Origin: Actinomycetes bacterium | Lineage (GTDB): Bacteria; Actinomycetota; Acidimicrobiia; IMCC26256; JANYLB01 | DNA length: 64,000 bases | Direction of reading: 5' to 3' | Assembly (NCBI GenBank): GCA_025363815.1 | Contig: JANYLB010000022.1 | Span: 1 to 64,000 of the forward strand | In this document: positions 23,238 through 31,797 of the stretch, in pieces | Layout of the letters: each line of letters starts with the position of its first letter | How positions within the stretch are numbered: the stretch's first letter is position 1 | The notes under the pieces: model-generated | The model's input: only the letters and a program-made list of their open reading frames with translations | Told to the model about the DNA's origin: nothing | The model's database searches: none | Made by a program: the position numbers and the translations under genes

Positions 23238-24761
23238 TCAAGGACGGCAGTAGACGAGCACGATGCACTCGTGGTCACCGAGGTGACCCACGTGCGGGTA
23301 GCGGACCTTGTTCGCCTTGGGTTCAGCGTTGTGTTTGATGGTCGACGTGGGTGTCTGTGGCGGCGCCGGAGCAGGCACCACCGGTGGCGTCGTGGTGGTC
23401 GTGGTCGTGTCGGCCACCGGCTCGTTGGGGTCCGTTGGCGGAAGGGTCGTCGTGGTCGTCGTGCTCGTCGTGCTCGTTGTCGTGCCACCCTTCGGATCCT
23501 TCGGGTCTTTCGGATCTTTCGGATCTTTCGGATCCTTCGGCGGGGGCTTCGGGGGCGGAGGCAGACATGCACTCGTCGGCGCCGGCGGGATCTTGAGCCC
23601 GAAGGCGGGTCCGTACCAGGCGATGACAAAGTTGTCGGGAAACTTCAGGTTCCAGGGGAACGGGGCCTTCGGATCCGGAGTGCACTTGGTGGGATCCCAC
23701 GGCGGTTCGGTGCCCGGCCTCGTCGTGGTGGTCGTGGAGGTCGACGTGGAGCTGGAGGTCGAGGTCGAATCTGAGCTCGTCTCATCAGGCGGGGGCGGTG
23801 CATTGCTCGGCGTAGGAGCCGAGGACCCGGGCCCGCCGACGCGAGACGACGGATTGTTCGGCGAAACGACATGATCGGGGCCGGCCCTGCCGGGGCTGCC
23901 GCTACGACCGGTGTAACCACCGACGCGTTCGATGACGGTCGGGAAGATCACGCGGCGCCCGCGCTCCGAGTTTGGCGCGTTCGGGTCTTCATAGCCGTTG
24001 CTCCCGAAGTAGTTCCCGTCCTTGTAGCAACCGAGCACGAGACGATAACGGCGCGACCACCAGTCGGGAAGCGCAGGCGGCGCGGGGAGCAGGCACGCCC
24101 ACGCCGAGTCGCCCATCTGGGTCAGCTCCGGACGACGATCAGGTGCTTCGAGCTTGATGCCGGGGTTCGCGTACACCCAGTCGATTACCGGAGGCGGCAG
24201 CGGATCCGGGAGATCGGCGCCGATTCGCTGAGCGAACTGTTCGGAGTCTGGCATCTCCGGGTCGTCTGCTGCGATGGTCGCATCGTCGACAGGCACGCCG
24301 GCAACCGTCGGAGTGCTGCCGGTCGTCGAATCGCCGGTCGTCGAATCGCCGGTCGCGGTTTTGCGACCGAAAGAGACCGACTGACCGGGGCCGGCGATGA
24401 CCGCCGGAGGCGCGTAGGTGTAGGCGCGGGTGTTCGCGGGCTTCGTCGGAACTTGACCCCACGGTGGTTCACCGTGGCCGTCCCAGGGTTGTGACCAACC
24501 GTTGCCGGCGGCTTCGGGTTGCCAATTCGCCGGTAGATTCGCCTGACCGTCGGGGAATACCGACCACGTTCGGTTCGACGCGTCGACCGCGACCACGAAG
24601 AATCGCGTCGCCGGGCGCTCGGTCCCGTCGGACGCGGCTGCGTACGCGGTGCTCATCCGGATTACGGGTGCCGCCCACGCGACTCCGGCGAGAACGGCGC
24701 CGCGCGTGAGCACCTGTCGACGGGAGAGACCCCCCTTGCCGACCACCGCGCTCTCGGGCAT
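23238..24761 (-). CDS. Tat-exported low-complexity secreted protein
   Basis: 507 aa from ATG 24761, with GGGGGG just upstream. A twin-arginine signal is present: LSRRQVLTRGAVLAGVAWAAP ending near ...STAYAAA, so it is exported folded. The mature N-terminal half has Trp-rich stretches (WQPEAAGNGWSQPWDG, DWWSRRYRLVLGCYKDG); the C-terminal half contains Ser/Thr runs and a DPK repeat, then a cysteine-bearing end (HECIVLVYCRP). No enzymatic motif is seen. It may be a surface or matrix protein. Adjacent to, and probably cotranscribed with, the sugar-nucleotide dehydrogenase. Confidence 0.75.
   Translation of the reverse strand: MPESAVVGKGGLSRRQVLTRGAVLAGVAWAAPVIRMSTAYAAASDGTERPATRFFVVAVDASNRTWSVFPDGQANLPANWQPEAAGNGWSQPWDGHGEPPWGQVPTKPANTRAYTYAPPAVIAGPGQSVSFGRKTATGDSTTGDSTTGSTPTVAGVPVDDATIAADDPEMPDSEQFAQRIGADLPDPLPPPVIDWVYANPGIKLEAPDRRPELTQMGDSAWACLLPAPPALPDWWSRRYRLVLGCYKDGNYFGSNGYEDPNAPNSERGRRVIFPTVIERVGGYTGRSGSPGRAGPDHVVSPNNPSSRVGGPGSSAPTPSNAPPPPDETSSDSTSTSSSTSTSTTTTTRPGTEPPWDPTKCTPDPKAPFPWNLKFPDNFVIAWYGPAFGLKIPPAPTSACLPPPPKPPPKDPKDPKDPKDPKDPKGGTTTSTTSTTTTTTLPPTDPNEPVADTTTTTTTPPVVPAPAPPQTPTSTIKHNAEPKANKVRYPHVGHLGDHECIVLVYCRP
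23491..23540 (-). repeat. 9-bp tandem repeat encoding Asp-Pro-Lys units
   Basis: Five copies of TTCGGATCT or close variants (read on the plus strand) lie head to tail, plus a partial copy. On the coding strand they give repeated DPK tripeptides in the secreted protein. The purity of the third, fourth and fifth units suggests recent slippage. Confidence 0.85.
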
Positions 24762-25008
24762 TGCCCCCCGTCGTCTCTCTCGGCTCGTCCGGGCCACCAC
24801 GACCGACCTCCTGTCACGTCGAGTCGTAGCCAAAGAACCGTTGATGCGACTAACGATGCGGCCCCGAAAGCCGCCCTTCACCGTACCACGTGCCCAGTAC
24901 GGCCCAAAGCCGCAAGTCGCCCGCCGCGAGAAGCCCAGAAGGCCCGTCCGCTATCGTCGAACGTGCCGCCCACGCTGTTCCCGTCACCCGGCGGCGGAGG
25001 AACGAACG

Positions 25009-25467
25009 GTGCGCATCTCCGCCAAGGCCGACTACGCCGTTCGAGCCGCGGCCGAACTGGCGCTGGCCGCGCCGGGCACGCCCACCAAAGGTGAGCAGAT
25101 CGCCAATCGGCAGGAAGTGCCCCTGAAGTTCCTAGAGAACATTCTCGGTGCCATGCGGACAGCCGGGATCGTCAACACCCGCCGAGGGGCCGAAGGTGGA
25201 TACCTCCTCGCCCGGCCGGCCAAGGAGATAACAGTGGCCGACGTGATTCGCGCCGTCGACGGACCTCTGGCCGCCGTCCGGGGCGAGCCGCCCGAAGCCC
25301 TCGCCTATCCCGGGGCGGCGGAGCACCTCGTCGAGGTCTGGATCGCCGTTCGATCGAGCCTCAGGGCCGTCCTGGAGCGGATCACGATCGCCGACCTCGC
25401 GAGCGGTCGCCTGCCCGCCAATGTTCGCCGCCTCGCCGCCGAACCCGAGGCTTGGCAACGCAGGTGA
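25009..25467 (+). CDS. Rrf2-family transcriptional regulator without Fe-S cysteines
   Basis: 152 aa from GTG 25009, preceded by GGAGGAAC. MRISAKADYAVRAAAELAL, then GEQIANRQEVPLKFLENIL (recognition helix) and RRGAEGGYLLARPAKEITVADVIRAVDG are the full Rrf2 winged-helix pattern. There is no cysteine anywhere, so it cannot hold an Fe-S cluster like IscR or NsrR; in this it resembles CymR, which controls cysteine and sulfur genes through protein partners. It overlaps cysQ by 4 bp and heads the cysQ-cysD-cysN operon, which it probably regulates. Confidence 0.88.
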   Translation: MRISAKADYAVRAAAELALAAPGTPTKGEQIANRQEVPLKFLENILGAMRTAGIVNTRRGAEGGYLLARPAKEITVADVIRAVDGPLAAVRGEPPEALAYPGAAEHLVEVWIAVRSSLRAVLERITIADLASGRLPANVRRLAAEPEAWQRR

Positions 25468-26216
25468 GCCCGACTCTAAGCGATCACGCGCTGGCGGCCG
25501 AGCTCGCCGAGCAGGCCGGACGGCTACTGCTCGAGCTGCGAGAACAGATCTCCGACCCGGCCAAGCTCAAGGCCGCCGGCGACCACCGCGCGAACGAGCT
25601 GATCCTCGCCGGTCTGGCCGACGCCCGACCCGATGACCCGATCCTCTCCGAGGAATCACCTGACGATTCGAAGCGCCATGGCGCCGACCGGGTCTGGATC
25701 GTCGATCCACTCGACGGAACCCGTGAGTTCGGAGAACCGGGCCGCACTGATTGGGCCGTCCACGTGGCCCTGGCCGAACGCGGTCGGGCGACCGTCGGCG
25801 CGGTGGCGCTGCCCGCTCGGGGGCTGGTGCTGTCGACCGATCCCGCGCCGGTTGTGCCGGCGCGGCCCACCGGACCTATCCGTCTGCTGGTCAGCCGCAG
25901 CCGTCCCCCGGCCGTGGCTGAGCATCTCGCGACAATCCTCGATGCCGTGCTCGTGCCTATGGGATCGGCGGGAGCGAAGGCAATGGCCGTGGTCCTGGGC
26001 GACGGCGACGTGTACGCGCATAGTGGCGGCCAGTACCAATGGGACTCCGCGGCTCCGGTCGCCGTGGCCCTGGCCGCGGGCCTGCACGCGACCCGCCTCG
26101 ACGGCAGTCCCCTCGTCTACGGCGAACCCGATCCATGGTTGCCTGACCTGCTCGTATGCCGGCCCGAGCTTGCGCCGAGCGTGCAAGCGGCGTTGCGCAA
26201 GGCACCATCGAGCTGA
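25464..26216 (+). CDS. cysQ: 3'(2'),5'-bisphosphate nucleotidase (CysQ-like, inositol monophosphatase fold)
   Basis: 250 aa from GTG 25464 (GTGA overlap with the regulator stop; a TTG at 25452 is possible). The metal site is seen as ILSEESPDD (E-E) and VWIVDPLDGTREF (the DPLDGT motif), with a later GAKAMAVVLGDGDVYAHSGGQYQWDSAAPVAV region (W-D-x-A) at about residues 172-200. It removes the 3'-phosphate from PAP, the inhibitory by-product of sulfotransferases, and can also act on PAPS. Its place before cysD-cysN fits that role. Confidence 0.88.
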   Translation: MSPTLSDHALAAELAEQAGRLLLELREQISDPAKLKAAGDHRANELILAGLADARPDDPILSEESPDDSKRHGADRVWIVDPLDGTREFGEPGRTDWAVHVALAERGRATVGAVALPARGLVLSTDPAPVVPARPTGPIRLLVSRSRPPAVAEHLATILDAVLVPMGSAGAKAMAVVLGDGDVYAHSGGQYQWDSAAPVAVALAAGLHATRLDGSPLVYGEPDPWLPDLLVCRPELAPSVQAALRKAPSS

Positions 26217-26303
26217 AGGGCGGTGGTGCCGTCCGAACGACCACGGAGCGTTGTTACACTCGCGCCCTTCCCGTCACCCGAACCAAGCCCGGGGGCCCGT
26301 TGC

Positions 26304-27212
26304 ATGACGGAAACCACTCTCTCCCACCTAGACGCGCTCGAGGCCGAATCGATCCATGTCATGCGTGAGGTCGCGGCCGAGTTCGAGCGGCCGGTACTGC
26401 TCTTCTCCGGGGGCAAGGACTCTGCCGTGATGCTGCGACTCGCGGAGAAGGCATTCTGGCCCGCGCGCGTGCCGTTCCCGCTGATGCATGTCGACACGGG
26501 CCACAACTTCGATGAAGTCATCCAATACCGCGATCGTGAGGCCGAGCGCCTCGGTGTGCCGCTCATCGTGGCGTCGGTACAGCAGTCGATCGATGACGGT
26601 CGGGCGATCGAGGAAAAGGGTTTGAAGGCGACCCGCAACCGCCTCCAGAGCGTCACGCTTCTCGACGCGATCGAGGAGCACGCGTTCGATGCCGTCTTCG
26701 GTGGTGGTCGACGCGACGAAGACAAGGCGCGCGCCAAGGAACGCGTCTACTCATTCCGCGACGAGTTCGGGCAGTGGGATCCGAAGAACCAGCGGCCCGA
26801 GCTCTGGAACCTCTACAACGGGCGGCATCGCAAGGGTGAGCACATCCGAGTGTTCCCCATCTCGAACTGGACCGAGCTCGACGTCTGGCAGTACATCGAG
26901 CGGGAATCCATCGAACTGCCGTCGATCTACTACTCCCACAAGCGCGACGTCTTTCGACGCGACGGCATGCTCCTCGCGGTGACGCCCTACGTCACGGTGC
27001 TCGACGACGAAGAGGTCGAGCACCTCACCGTCCGCTTCCGCACTGTCGGCGACGCCACGTGCACCGGGTCGGTCCAATCGAGCGCGTCGTCGCCGGCCGA
27101 GGTCATCATCGAGGTCGCAGCGTCGCGAATCACCGAGCGCGGGGAGACCCGCGCCGATGACAAGTTCAGCGAGGCAGGCATGGAAGATCGCAAGCGAGAG
27201 GGCTACTTCTGA
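26304..27212 (+). CDS. cysD: Sulfate adenylyltransferase subunit 2
   Basis: 302 aa from ATG 26304. The PP-loop ATP pyrophosphatase motif LLFSGGKDSAVML lies near residues 31-43. Other family marks: MHVDTGHNFDEVIQYRD, AVFGGGRRDEDKARAKER, FPISNWTELDVWQYI and the C-terminal RFRTVGDATCTGSV, KREGYF. With CysN it makes adenosine 5'-phosphosulfate from sulfate and ATP. It lies 87 bp after cysQ and is coupled to cysN by TGATG at 27210-27214. Confidence 0.95.
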   Translation: MTETTLSHLDALEAESIHVMREVAAEFERPVLLFSGGKDSAVMLRLAEKAFWPARVPFPLMHVDTGHNFDEVIQYRDREAERLGVPLIVASVQQSIDDGRAIEEKGLKATRNRLQSVTLLDAIEEHAFDAVFGGGRRDEDKARAKERVYSFRDEFGQWDPKNQRPELWNLYNGRHRKGEHIRVFPISNWTELDVWQYIERESIELPSIYYSHKRDVFRRDGMLLAVTPYVTVLDDEEVEHLTVRFRTVGDATCTGSVQSSASSPAEVIIEVAASRITERGETRADDKFSEAGMEDRKREGYF

Positions 27213-28465
27213 TGGAGCTTCTCCGCTTCGCGACCGCCGGCTCCGTCGACGACGGCAAGAGCACCCTGATCGGTCGGTTGCTCCTCGACAGCAAGCAGAT
27301 CTTCGAAGACCAACTCGAAGCGGTCGAGCGCACCAGCCGCGAGCGCGGCTTCGACTACACGAACCTCGCTCTGCTCACCGACGGCCTGCGCGCGGAGCGG
27401 GAGCAGGGCATCACGATCGATGTCGCCTACCGCTACTTCGCGACGCCGACCCGCAAGTTCATCATCGCCGACACCCCCGGGCACGTGCAGTACACACGCA
27501 ACATGGTCACCGGTGCGTCGACTGCCGATCTCGCACTCATTCTGATCGATGCCCGCAAGGGCGTGCTCGAGCAGTCTCGCCGTCATGCGGTCATCGCGTC
27601 GATGCTCGGCGTCAAGCACCTCGTGTTGTGCGTGAACAAGATGGACCTCGTCGATTTCGATGAAGCGACGTTCGAGCGCATCTCGACCGACTTCAGTGAC
27701 TGGGCCGCCAAGCTCGACATCCGCGACCTCAACTTCATTCCGATTTCCGCGCTCAACGGCGACAACGTCACCCAGCACTCGCCCAACACCCCGTGGTACG
27801 ACGGCCAGACGCTCCTGCACCACCTCGAGCACCTCTACATCGGCTCCGACCGCAACCTCATCGACGCGCGCTTCCCGGTGCAGTGGGTGGTGCGCCCGAT
27901 GTCGAACGAGTGGCACGACTACCGCGGCTACGCGGGCCAGGTCGCCGGCGGAACATTCCGGCCGGGCGACGAAGTGCTCGTGCTCCCATCGGGTCTCACC
28001 ACCACGATCGAGTCGATCGACCTCTACGGCGGGTCGATCACCGAGGCGAAGCCGCCGATGTCGGTCACGATTCGACTCGCCGACGACCTCGAGGTCAGCC
28101 GCGGCGCGATGCTCTGTCGCCCGAACAACGCGCCAACGGTCACCCAGGAGCTCGACGCGATGGTCTGCTGGTTCAGCGAGCATCCGATGCAGGCACGGAA
28201 CAAGTACATCGTGAAGCACACGACCCGGAGCGTCCGAGCCTTGGTGCGCGATCTCCACTACCGCCTCGATGTGAATAGCCTGCACCGTGACGAAACGAGC
28301 GCCGAGCTCACGATGAACGAGATCGGCCGGGTGTCGTTGCGGGTGACCGAGCCACTGTTCGTCGACGAGTACCGACGGAACCGGACGACCGGGAGCTTCA
28401 TCATGATCGACGAGGCCACGAGCGAGACCGTGGGAGCGGGAATGGTTCTGGGAACTGGGACATGA
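27212..28465 (+). CDS. cysN: Sulfate adenylyltransferase subunit 1 (GTPase)
   Basis: 417 aa. GTPase motifs are all present: G1 GSVDDGKST, the GITIDVAYRYF switch, G3 DTPGHVQYTRNM, G4 NKMDLVDFD. EF-Tu-like domains 2 and 3 follow, ending MGLGT-like at residue 417. Length fits stand-alone CysN, with no APS kinase (CysC) fusion at the C-terminus. GTP hydrolysis drives APS synthesis by CysD. The ATG shares a base with the cysD stop, and the next gene overlaps by 4 bp, so the operon continues. Confidence 0.95.
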   Translation: MELLRFATAGSVDDGKSTLIGRLLLDSKQIFEDQLEAVERTSRERGFDYTNLALLTDGLRAEREQGITIDVAYRYFATPTRKFIIADTPGHVQYTRNMVTGASTADLALILIDARKGVLEQSRRHAVIASMLGVKHLVLCVNKMDLVDFDEATFERISTDFSDWAAKLDIRDLNFIPISALNGDNVTQHSPNTPWYDGQTLLHHLEHLYIGSDRNLIDARFPVQWVVRPMSNEWHDYRGYAGQVAGGTFRPGDEVLVLPSGLTTTIESIDLYGGSITEAKPPMSVTIRLADDLEVSRGAMLCRPNNAPTVTQELDAMVCWFSEHPMQARNKYIVKHTTRSVRALVRDLHYRLDVNSLHRDETSAELTMNEIGRVSLRVTEPLFVDEYRRNRTTGSFIMIDEATSETVGAGMVLGTGT

Positions 28466-28926
28466 GCGGCTCCGCTCTGGCCGGGTCGCCAGGTCGGGGT
28501 GGCGATCGCCGCTACGACGCATCGCCGCGCACGCAACTCTTCAAGAGGGTGGCGATCGCCGCGGTCATCGTCGCGGTGGTTGGCGACGCCGCGTTCCTCC
28601 TCATCGCCGCGAACGAGTCGAGACCCTCCACCGCCAACGAGATCGCCGCGGCCGCGCCGCCCAACCAGGCGACACCCGCCACCGTGAAAGCCGCAACACC
28701 CTTGGTTGCGAAGGCCGCCGCGACTCCCGCCAGCCCCACGAGTCCGGACGCATTCTACGCGGCGCTCTCGAAGCTCGCCCAACAAACCCCCGTCGTTCCC
28801 GGTGCGACGCCTTCCACCCCGAGCGTAACGACGTCTCCATCGGCCAAGTCCGGCGCCGGCAAGGCTCGGGTTTCCCGTCCGGGCCAGCGCCTCCGCGCCT
28901 CCCGCGCCAAGTCCACTGGCGGATGA
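28462..28926 (+). CDS. Hypothetical single-pass membrane protein
   Basis: 154 aa. A short cytoplasmic N-terminus is followed by one hydrophobic span (VAIAAVIVAVVGDAAFLLIAA, about residues 30-50). The remainder is Ala/Pro/Ser/Thr-rich and predicted extracellular, with a basic end (RVSRPGQRLRASRAKS). No domain recognised. It overlaps cysN by 4 bp and the next gene by 4 bp, so it is made together with the sulfate-activation enzymes and the beta-helix protein. A structural or scaffolding role at the cell surface is possible. Confidence 0.65.
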   Translation: MSGSALAGSPGRGGDRRYDASPRTQLFKRVAIAAVIVAVVGDAAFLLIAANESRPSTANEIAAAAPPNQATPATVKAATPLVAKAAATPASPTSPDAFYAALSKLAQQTPVVPGATPSTPSVTTSPSAKSGAGKARVSRPGQRLRASRAKSTGG

Positions 28927-29507
28927 CCCCGCTCCGCATCCGTTGGGGCGCCGGCGTACTCGCCGCCCTCGCCGGCTGTGCGCTGCTCGTCGTAGGCGTG
29001 TTTTTCGGTCCGTCACCCGCCGAGAACGCACGTACCGCTGCGACCCGGCGCCCCAACCCCACCCACCATTCATCGGCCGCCACCCCCGGCCACCTAGCCG
29101 CCACCTCCACCATGCCGCCACCGATCGCCCCTTCCCCGACGGCGCCGCCGCCGCCGACCGTCGCGGTCCCCACCGAAGCCGAGGTGCCGGCAGGGGAGAT
29201 CACGGCAGCGGAACCCACCCCGCGGTTCGACCCACCCCCGGGAGCCGGGGCGACGAGCGACCCCGCTACCTGCACATGGGACCGAGCCGATGGAGGGACG
29301 CTGCGCGCGTCCGGCACGCTCACCAACACCGCGAACGACGAAGGCACCTGGCTCGTCTCCATCAATTGGTACGACGGTCGGGGCCTCCTCGACAGCGAGA
29401 GTGACTTCTTCGAAGCAGGCACCGGACAGTCGGTGGCGTGGTCGTTGACCGTCAGCGACGCCGACGCTCCGACGGGCGCACTGAGATGCGGGGTCCAGCT
29501 CGTTTGA
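28923..29507 (+). CDS. Hypothetical membrane-anchored extracytoplasmic protein
   Basis: 194 aa. The N-terminal span is GVLAALAGCALLVVGVFFG. A long Pro/Thr/Ala linker leads to a compact C-terminal domain of about 85 residues (TCTWDRADGGTLRASGTLTN, then STWLVSINWYDG-like and ESDFFEAGTGQSVAW) that looks like an immunoglobulin-like beta sandwich of the FxLYD kind. Two cysteines (in TCTW and RCGV) could pair. It is coupled to both neighbours (4 bp and 22 bp overlaps). Perhaps a binding partner of the beta-helix protein encoded next. Confidence 0.62.
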   Translation: MTPLRIRWGAGVLAALAGCALLVVGVFFGPSPAENARTAATRRPNPTHHSSAATPGHLAATSTMPPPIAPSPTAPPPPTVAVPTEAEVPAGEITAAEPTPRFDPPPGAGATSDPATCTWDRADGGTLRASGTLTNTANDEGTWLVSINWYDGRGLLDSESDFFEAGTGQSVAWSLTVSDADAPTGALRCGVQLV

Positions 29508-30871
29508 CGCCGGCGGCCTTCGGCGCCGTCGGCTTCTTCCTCGTGGTCACGCTCCTCGGCGTCATGTTCCTCGCGCCCGTCGGTGTCTCCCGATCCAGCG
29601 GCGCAACCACGAGCATCGCCGTACCGGCCTCGGTCGACGCGACAGGGACGCGTGACGTCACCGCCGCGCTCACGATCTTCTTCGCCGGGCTGGGCCCCGG
29701 GATAACGGTCACGTTCCCGTCGGCCGGGCGCTACCGCGCTGAGGGCACGGTCATCGTCGCCGGCTCCGTCGACCTAACCATCGAGGGCAACGGTGCGACG
29801 ATCTTCGCGAGCACCGACGGGAGCAACGCGGCTCCTCCCCGACGTGGATTCAGCTCCCACTGGCCTCGCCGCCGCGAACACCTGGAGTTCCGCCAGACGA
29901 CCGGTCTTGTGGTGCGGAACCTCACGATCCGCGGCGCGAATCCACATGCCGGAGCCAATAGGGCTGCGTACGTCCCCGAGCTGGAGGGCCAGGCGGGAAT
30001 CGCCCTCATCAGCTCGCGCGACGTGGTGCTCGACAATGTGTCCGTCACCCACACCTTCGGTGATCTCGTCTACATAGGGGGCGGCACGATCGGCGTCACG
30101 ATCACCCGGAGCCGCCTGACCGACAGCGGTCGGCAGGGGGTAGCAATCGTGAACGCCACCAACGTGACCGTCACCAACACCGACATCTCCGGCATCGCCC
30201 GCTCCGTGTTCGACCTCGAACCGCCCGGGCGGGCTCTGGCCCGTGACATCCGGCTCGAGGGAAACCGCATTGGTGAGTACGTCAACTTCCTGCTTGCGGC
30301 CCAAGGTGGCGGACCGGGCGTTGAAGGTGTCCAGCTCGAGAACAACCGGGTCTCGGCCTCGCGCGGCCTCGCGGTCGTCGCGGGGGTCACCCGGGTGACG
30401 CGTCACGATCTGCAGATCACCGGGAACCGCGGCACCGCCCGCGCCCGTCCGCTCACAGGATTCGGCTCGGGCGCGATGATCCAACTCACCAACCTCGACA
30501 GGGTCATCATTCGCGACAACAACCAGCCCGTCGTCACCGCCACCAGTGCGGTCAGCCTCGACCGGGTGTGCCATCTCACGATGAGCGGCAACGACTTTCC
30601 GGGTGCCGGCGGTGCCCCCCAGGAGCTGGCGCCGTGCGGCGGACCCGCCGGTCCGATCACGAAGGCCCCGGTCAGACCGAACCCTGGTGGTCTCGCGCTC
30701 CGGGCGGCGACCGGACCAGACACCACCCACGGCTCGACGAACACTGGGGTGATCCTGGCCGCGGCCGGGCTCGGGCTGGCCGCTGGGCTCGCGCTGGCCG
30801 GGGTGATCTGGTGGCTCGTGCGCCGGCGCGCCAACCGAGGTGACCGCGCCGACCCGGTCGATCCCGTCTAG
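29486..30871 (+). CDS. Membrane-tethered right-handed beta-helix protein (pectate-lyase-like)
   Basis: 461 aa from ATG 29486, inside the end of the previous gene. A span near residues 9-30 (FGAVGFFLVVTLLGVMFLAP) is followed by repeated beta-helix rungs: TIEGNGATIFAS, VVRNLTIRGANPH, VVLDNVSVTHTFGD, VTITRSRLTDSGR, VTVTNTDISGI. A second span near the C-terminus (ILAAAGLGLAAGLALAGVIWW) ends in a basic tail. Parallel beta-helix proteins include polysaccharide lyases, epimerases and binding proteins. Cotranscription with cysDN suggests it works on a sulfated glycan. Its stop overlaps that of the convergent epimerase. Confidence 0.72.
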   Translation: MRGPARLTPAAFGAVGFFLVVTLLGVMFLAPVGVSRSSGATTSIAVPASVDATGTRDVTAALTIFFAGLGPGITVTFPSAGRYRAEGTVIVAGSVDLTIEGNGATIFASTDGSNAAPPRRGFSSHWPRRREHLEFRQTTGLVVRNLTIRGANPHAGANRAAYVPELEGQAGIALISSRDVVLDNVSVTHTFGDLVYIGGGTIGVTITRSRLTDSGRQGVAIVNATNVTVTNTDISGIARSVFDLEPPGRALARDIRLEGNRIGEYVNFLLAAQGGGPGVEGVQLENNRVSASRGLAVVAGVTRVTRHDLQITGNRGTARARPLTGFGSGAMIQLTNLDRVIIRDNNQPVVTATSAVSLDRVCHLTMSGNDFPGAGGAPQELAPCGGPAGPITKAPVRPNPGGLALRAATGPDTTHGSTNTGVILAAAGLGLAAGLALAGVIWWLVRRRANRGDRADPVDPV

Positions 30872-31797
30872 CCCGACCCGTCGCGCAGCCACTCGATGTA
30901 GCGCTCGATGCCGGTCTCGAATGACACCTGGGGTTGCCAATCCAACGCGGCCATCGCCTTGCTCGCATCCGCGCAGCTCTGGTGGATGTCGCCGGCTCGC
31001 GCCTCAGCGAATACCGGCGTCGCGTCGACACCGGTCGCTCGTCCCAGCGCCGCGAGCAGGTCGAGCAGCGTGTGGCTGGTGCCCGGTGCGACGTTGAACA
31101 CCTCACCGCTGACCTCGGCCGGCGCGCTCGCGGCCGCGACGTTGGCGGCGACGATGTCGGACACGTAGGTGAAATCCCGACTCTGGAGGCCATCCCCGAA
31201 CACCATCGGCTGCTCACCAGCGAGGAGCGCCGAGGCGAAGAGCGGAATGACGGCGGCGTAGGTCGAGTCCGGCCGCTGGCGGGGACCGAACACGTTGAAG
31301 AAGCGCAACGAGACGGTCTCGACCGGGAACAGCTCTGCGAAAACCCGGCAGTACCACTCTCCTGCGAGCTTGCTCACTCCGTAGGGCGAACGCGGACGGG
31401 TCGGAACGGTCTCCGGCGTCGGAATGACCGTGGCCCCGCCGTACACACTGCTCGACGATGCGAAAACGACTCGACGCGTGCCGGCATCTCTGGCCGCGGT
31501 GAGCACCGTGAGCGTGCCGTGGGTGTTCACGCGGTCGGTCGAGAGCGGATCGGCCACCGAGCGGGGAACGGCGCCGAGCGCGGCCAGGTGGAACACGACC
31601 TCTACGTCGTCGACGAGAGCGGCGACCGCGCCGGCATCCTCGACCGAGGCCACCGAGAGGACCGCGTCATCGGCGACGTTCTCGCGTCGCCCGGTCGAGA
31701 GGTCGTCGAGAACACGCACCGCATGCCCGTCGGCTAGAAGCCGATCGACCAGGTGCGAACCAATGAAACCGGCTCCGCCGGTAACGAGCACGTTCAC
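30868..31797 (-). CDS. NAD-dependent sugar-nucleotide epimerase/dehydratase
   Basis: 309 aa from GTG 31797, preceded by GGGGAG. The Rossmann motif is VLVTGGAGFIGSHLVDRLL, the catalytic strand is VVFASSSSVYGG and the active-site YxxxK is in SPYGVSKLAGEWY. FNVFGPRQRP and FTYVSDIV are further marks of the extended SDR family. It is most like UDP-glucose/UDP-GlcNAc 4-epimerases (GalE/WbpP). It would supply UDP-hexoses to the locus. The stop codons of this gene and the beta-helix gene share two bases. Confidence 0.85.
   Translation of the reverse strand: MNVLVTGGAGFIGSHLVDRLLADGHAVRVLDDLSTGRRENVADDAVLSVASVEDAGAVAALVDDVEVVFHLAALGAVPRSVADPLSTDRVNTHGTLTVLTAARDAGTRRVVFASSSSVYGGATVIPTPETVPTRPRSPYGVSKLAGEWYCRVFAELFPVETVSLRFFNVFGPRQRPDSTYAAVIPLFASALLAGEQPMVFGDGLQSRDFTYVSDIVAANVAAASAPAEVSGEVFNVAPGTSHTLLDLLAALGRATGVDATPVFAEARAGDIHQSCADASKAMAALDWQPQVSFETGIERYIEWLRDGSG

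Noticed and set aside
23491..23540. CRISPR-like repeat array
   Set aside because: Units are 9 bp, contiguous and in frame within a secreted-protein gene; there are no spacers and no cas genes in the window.
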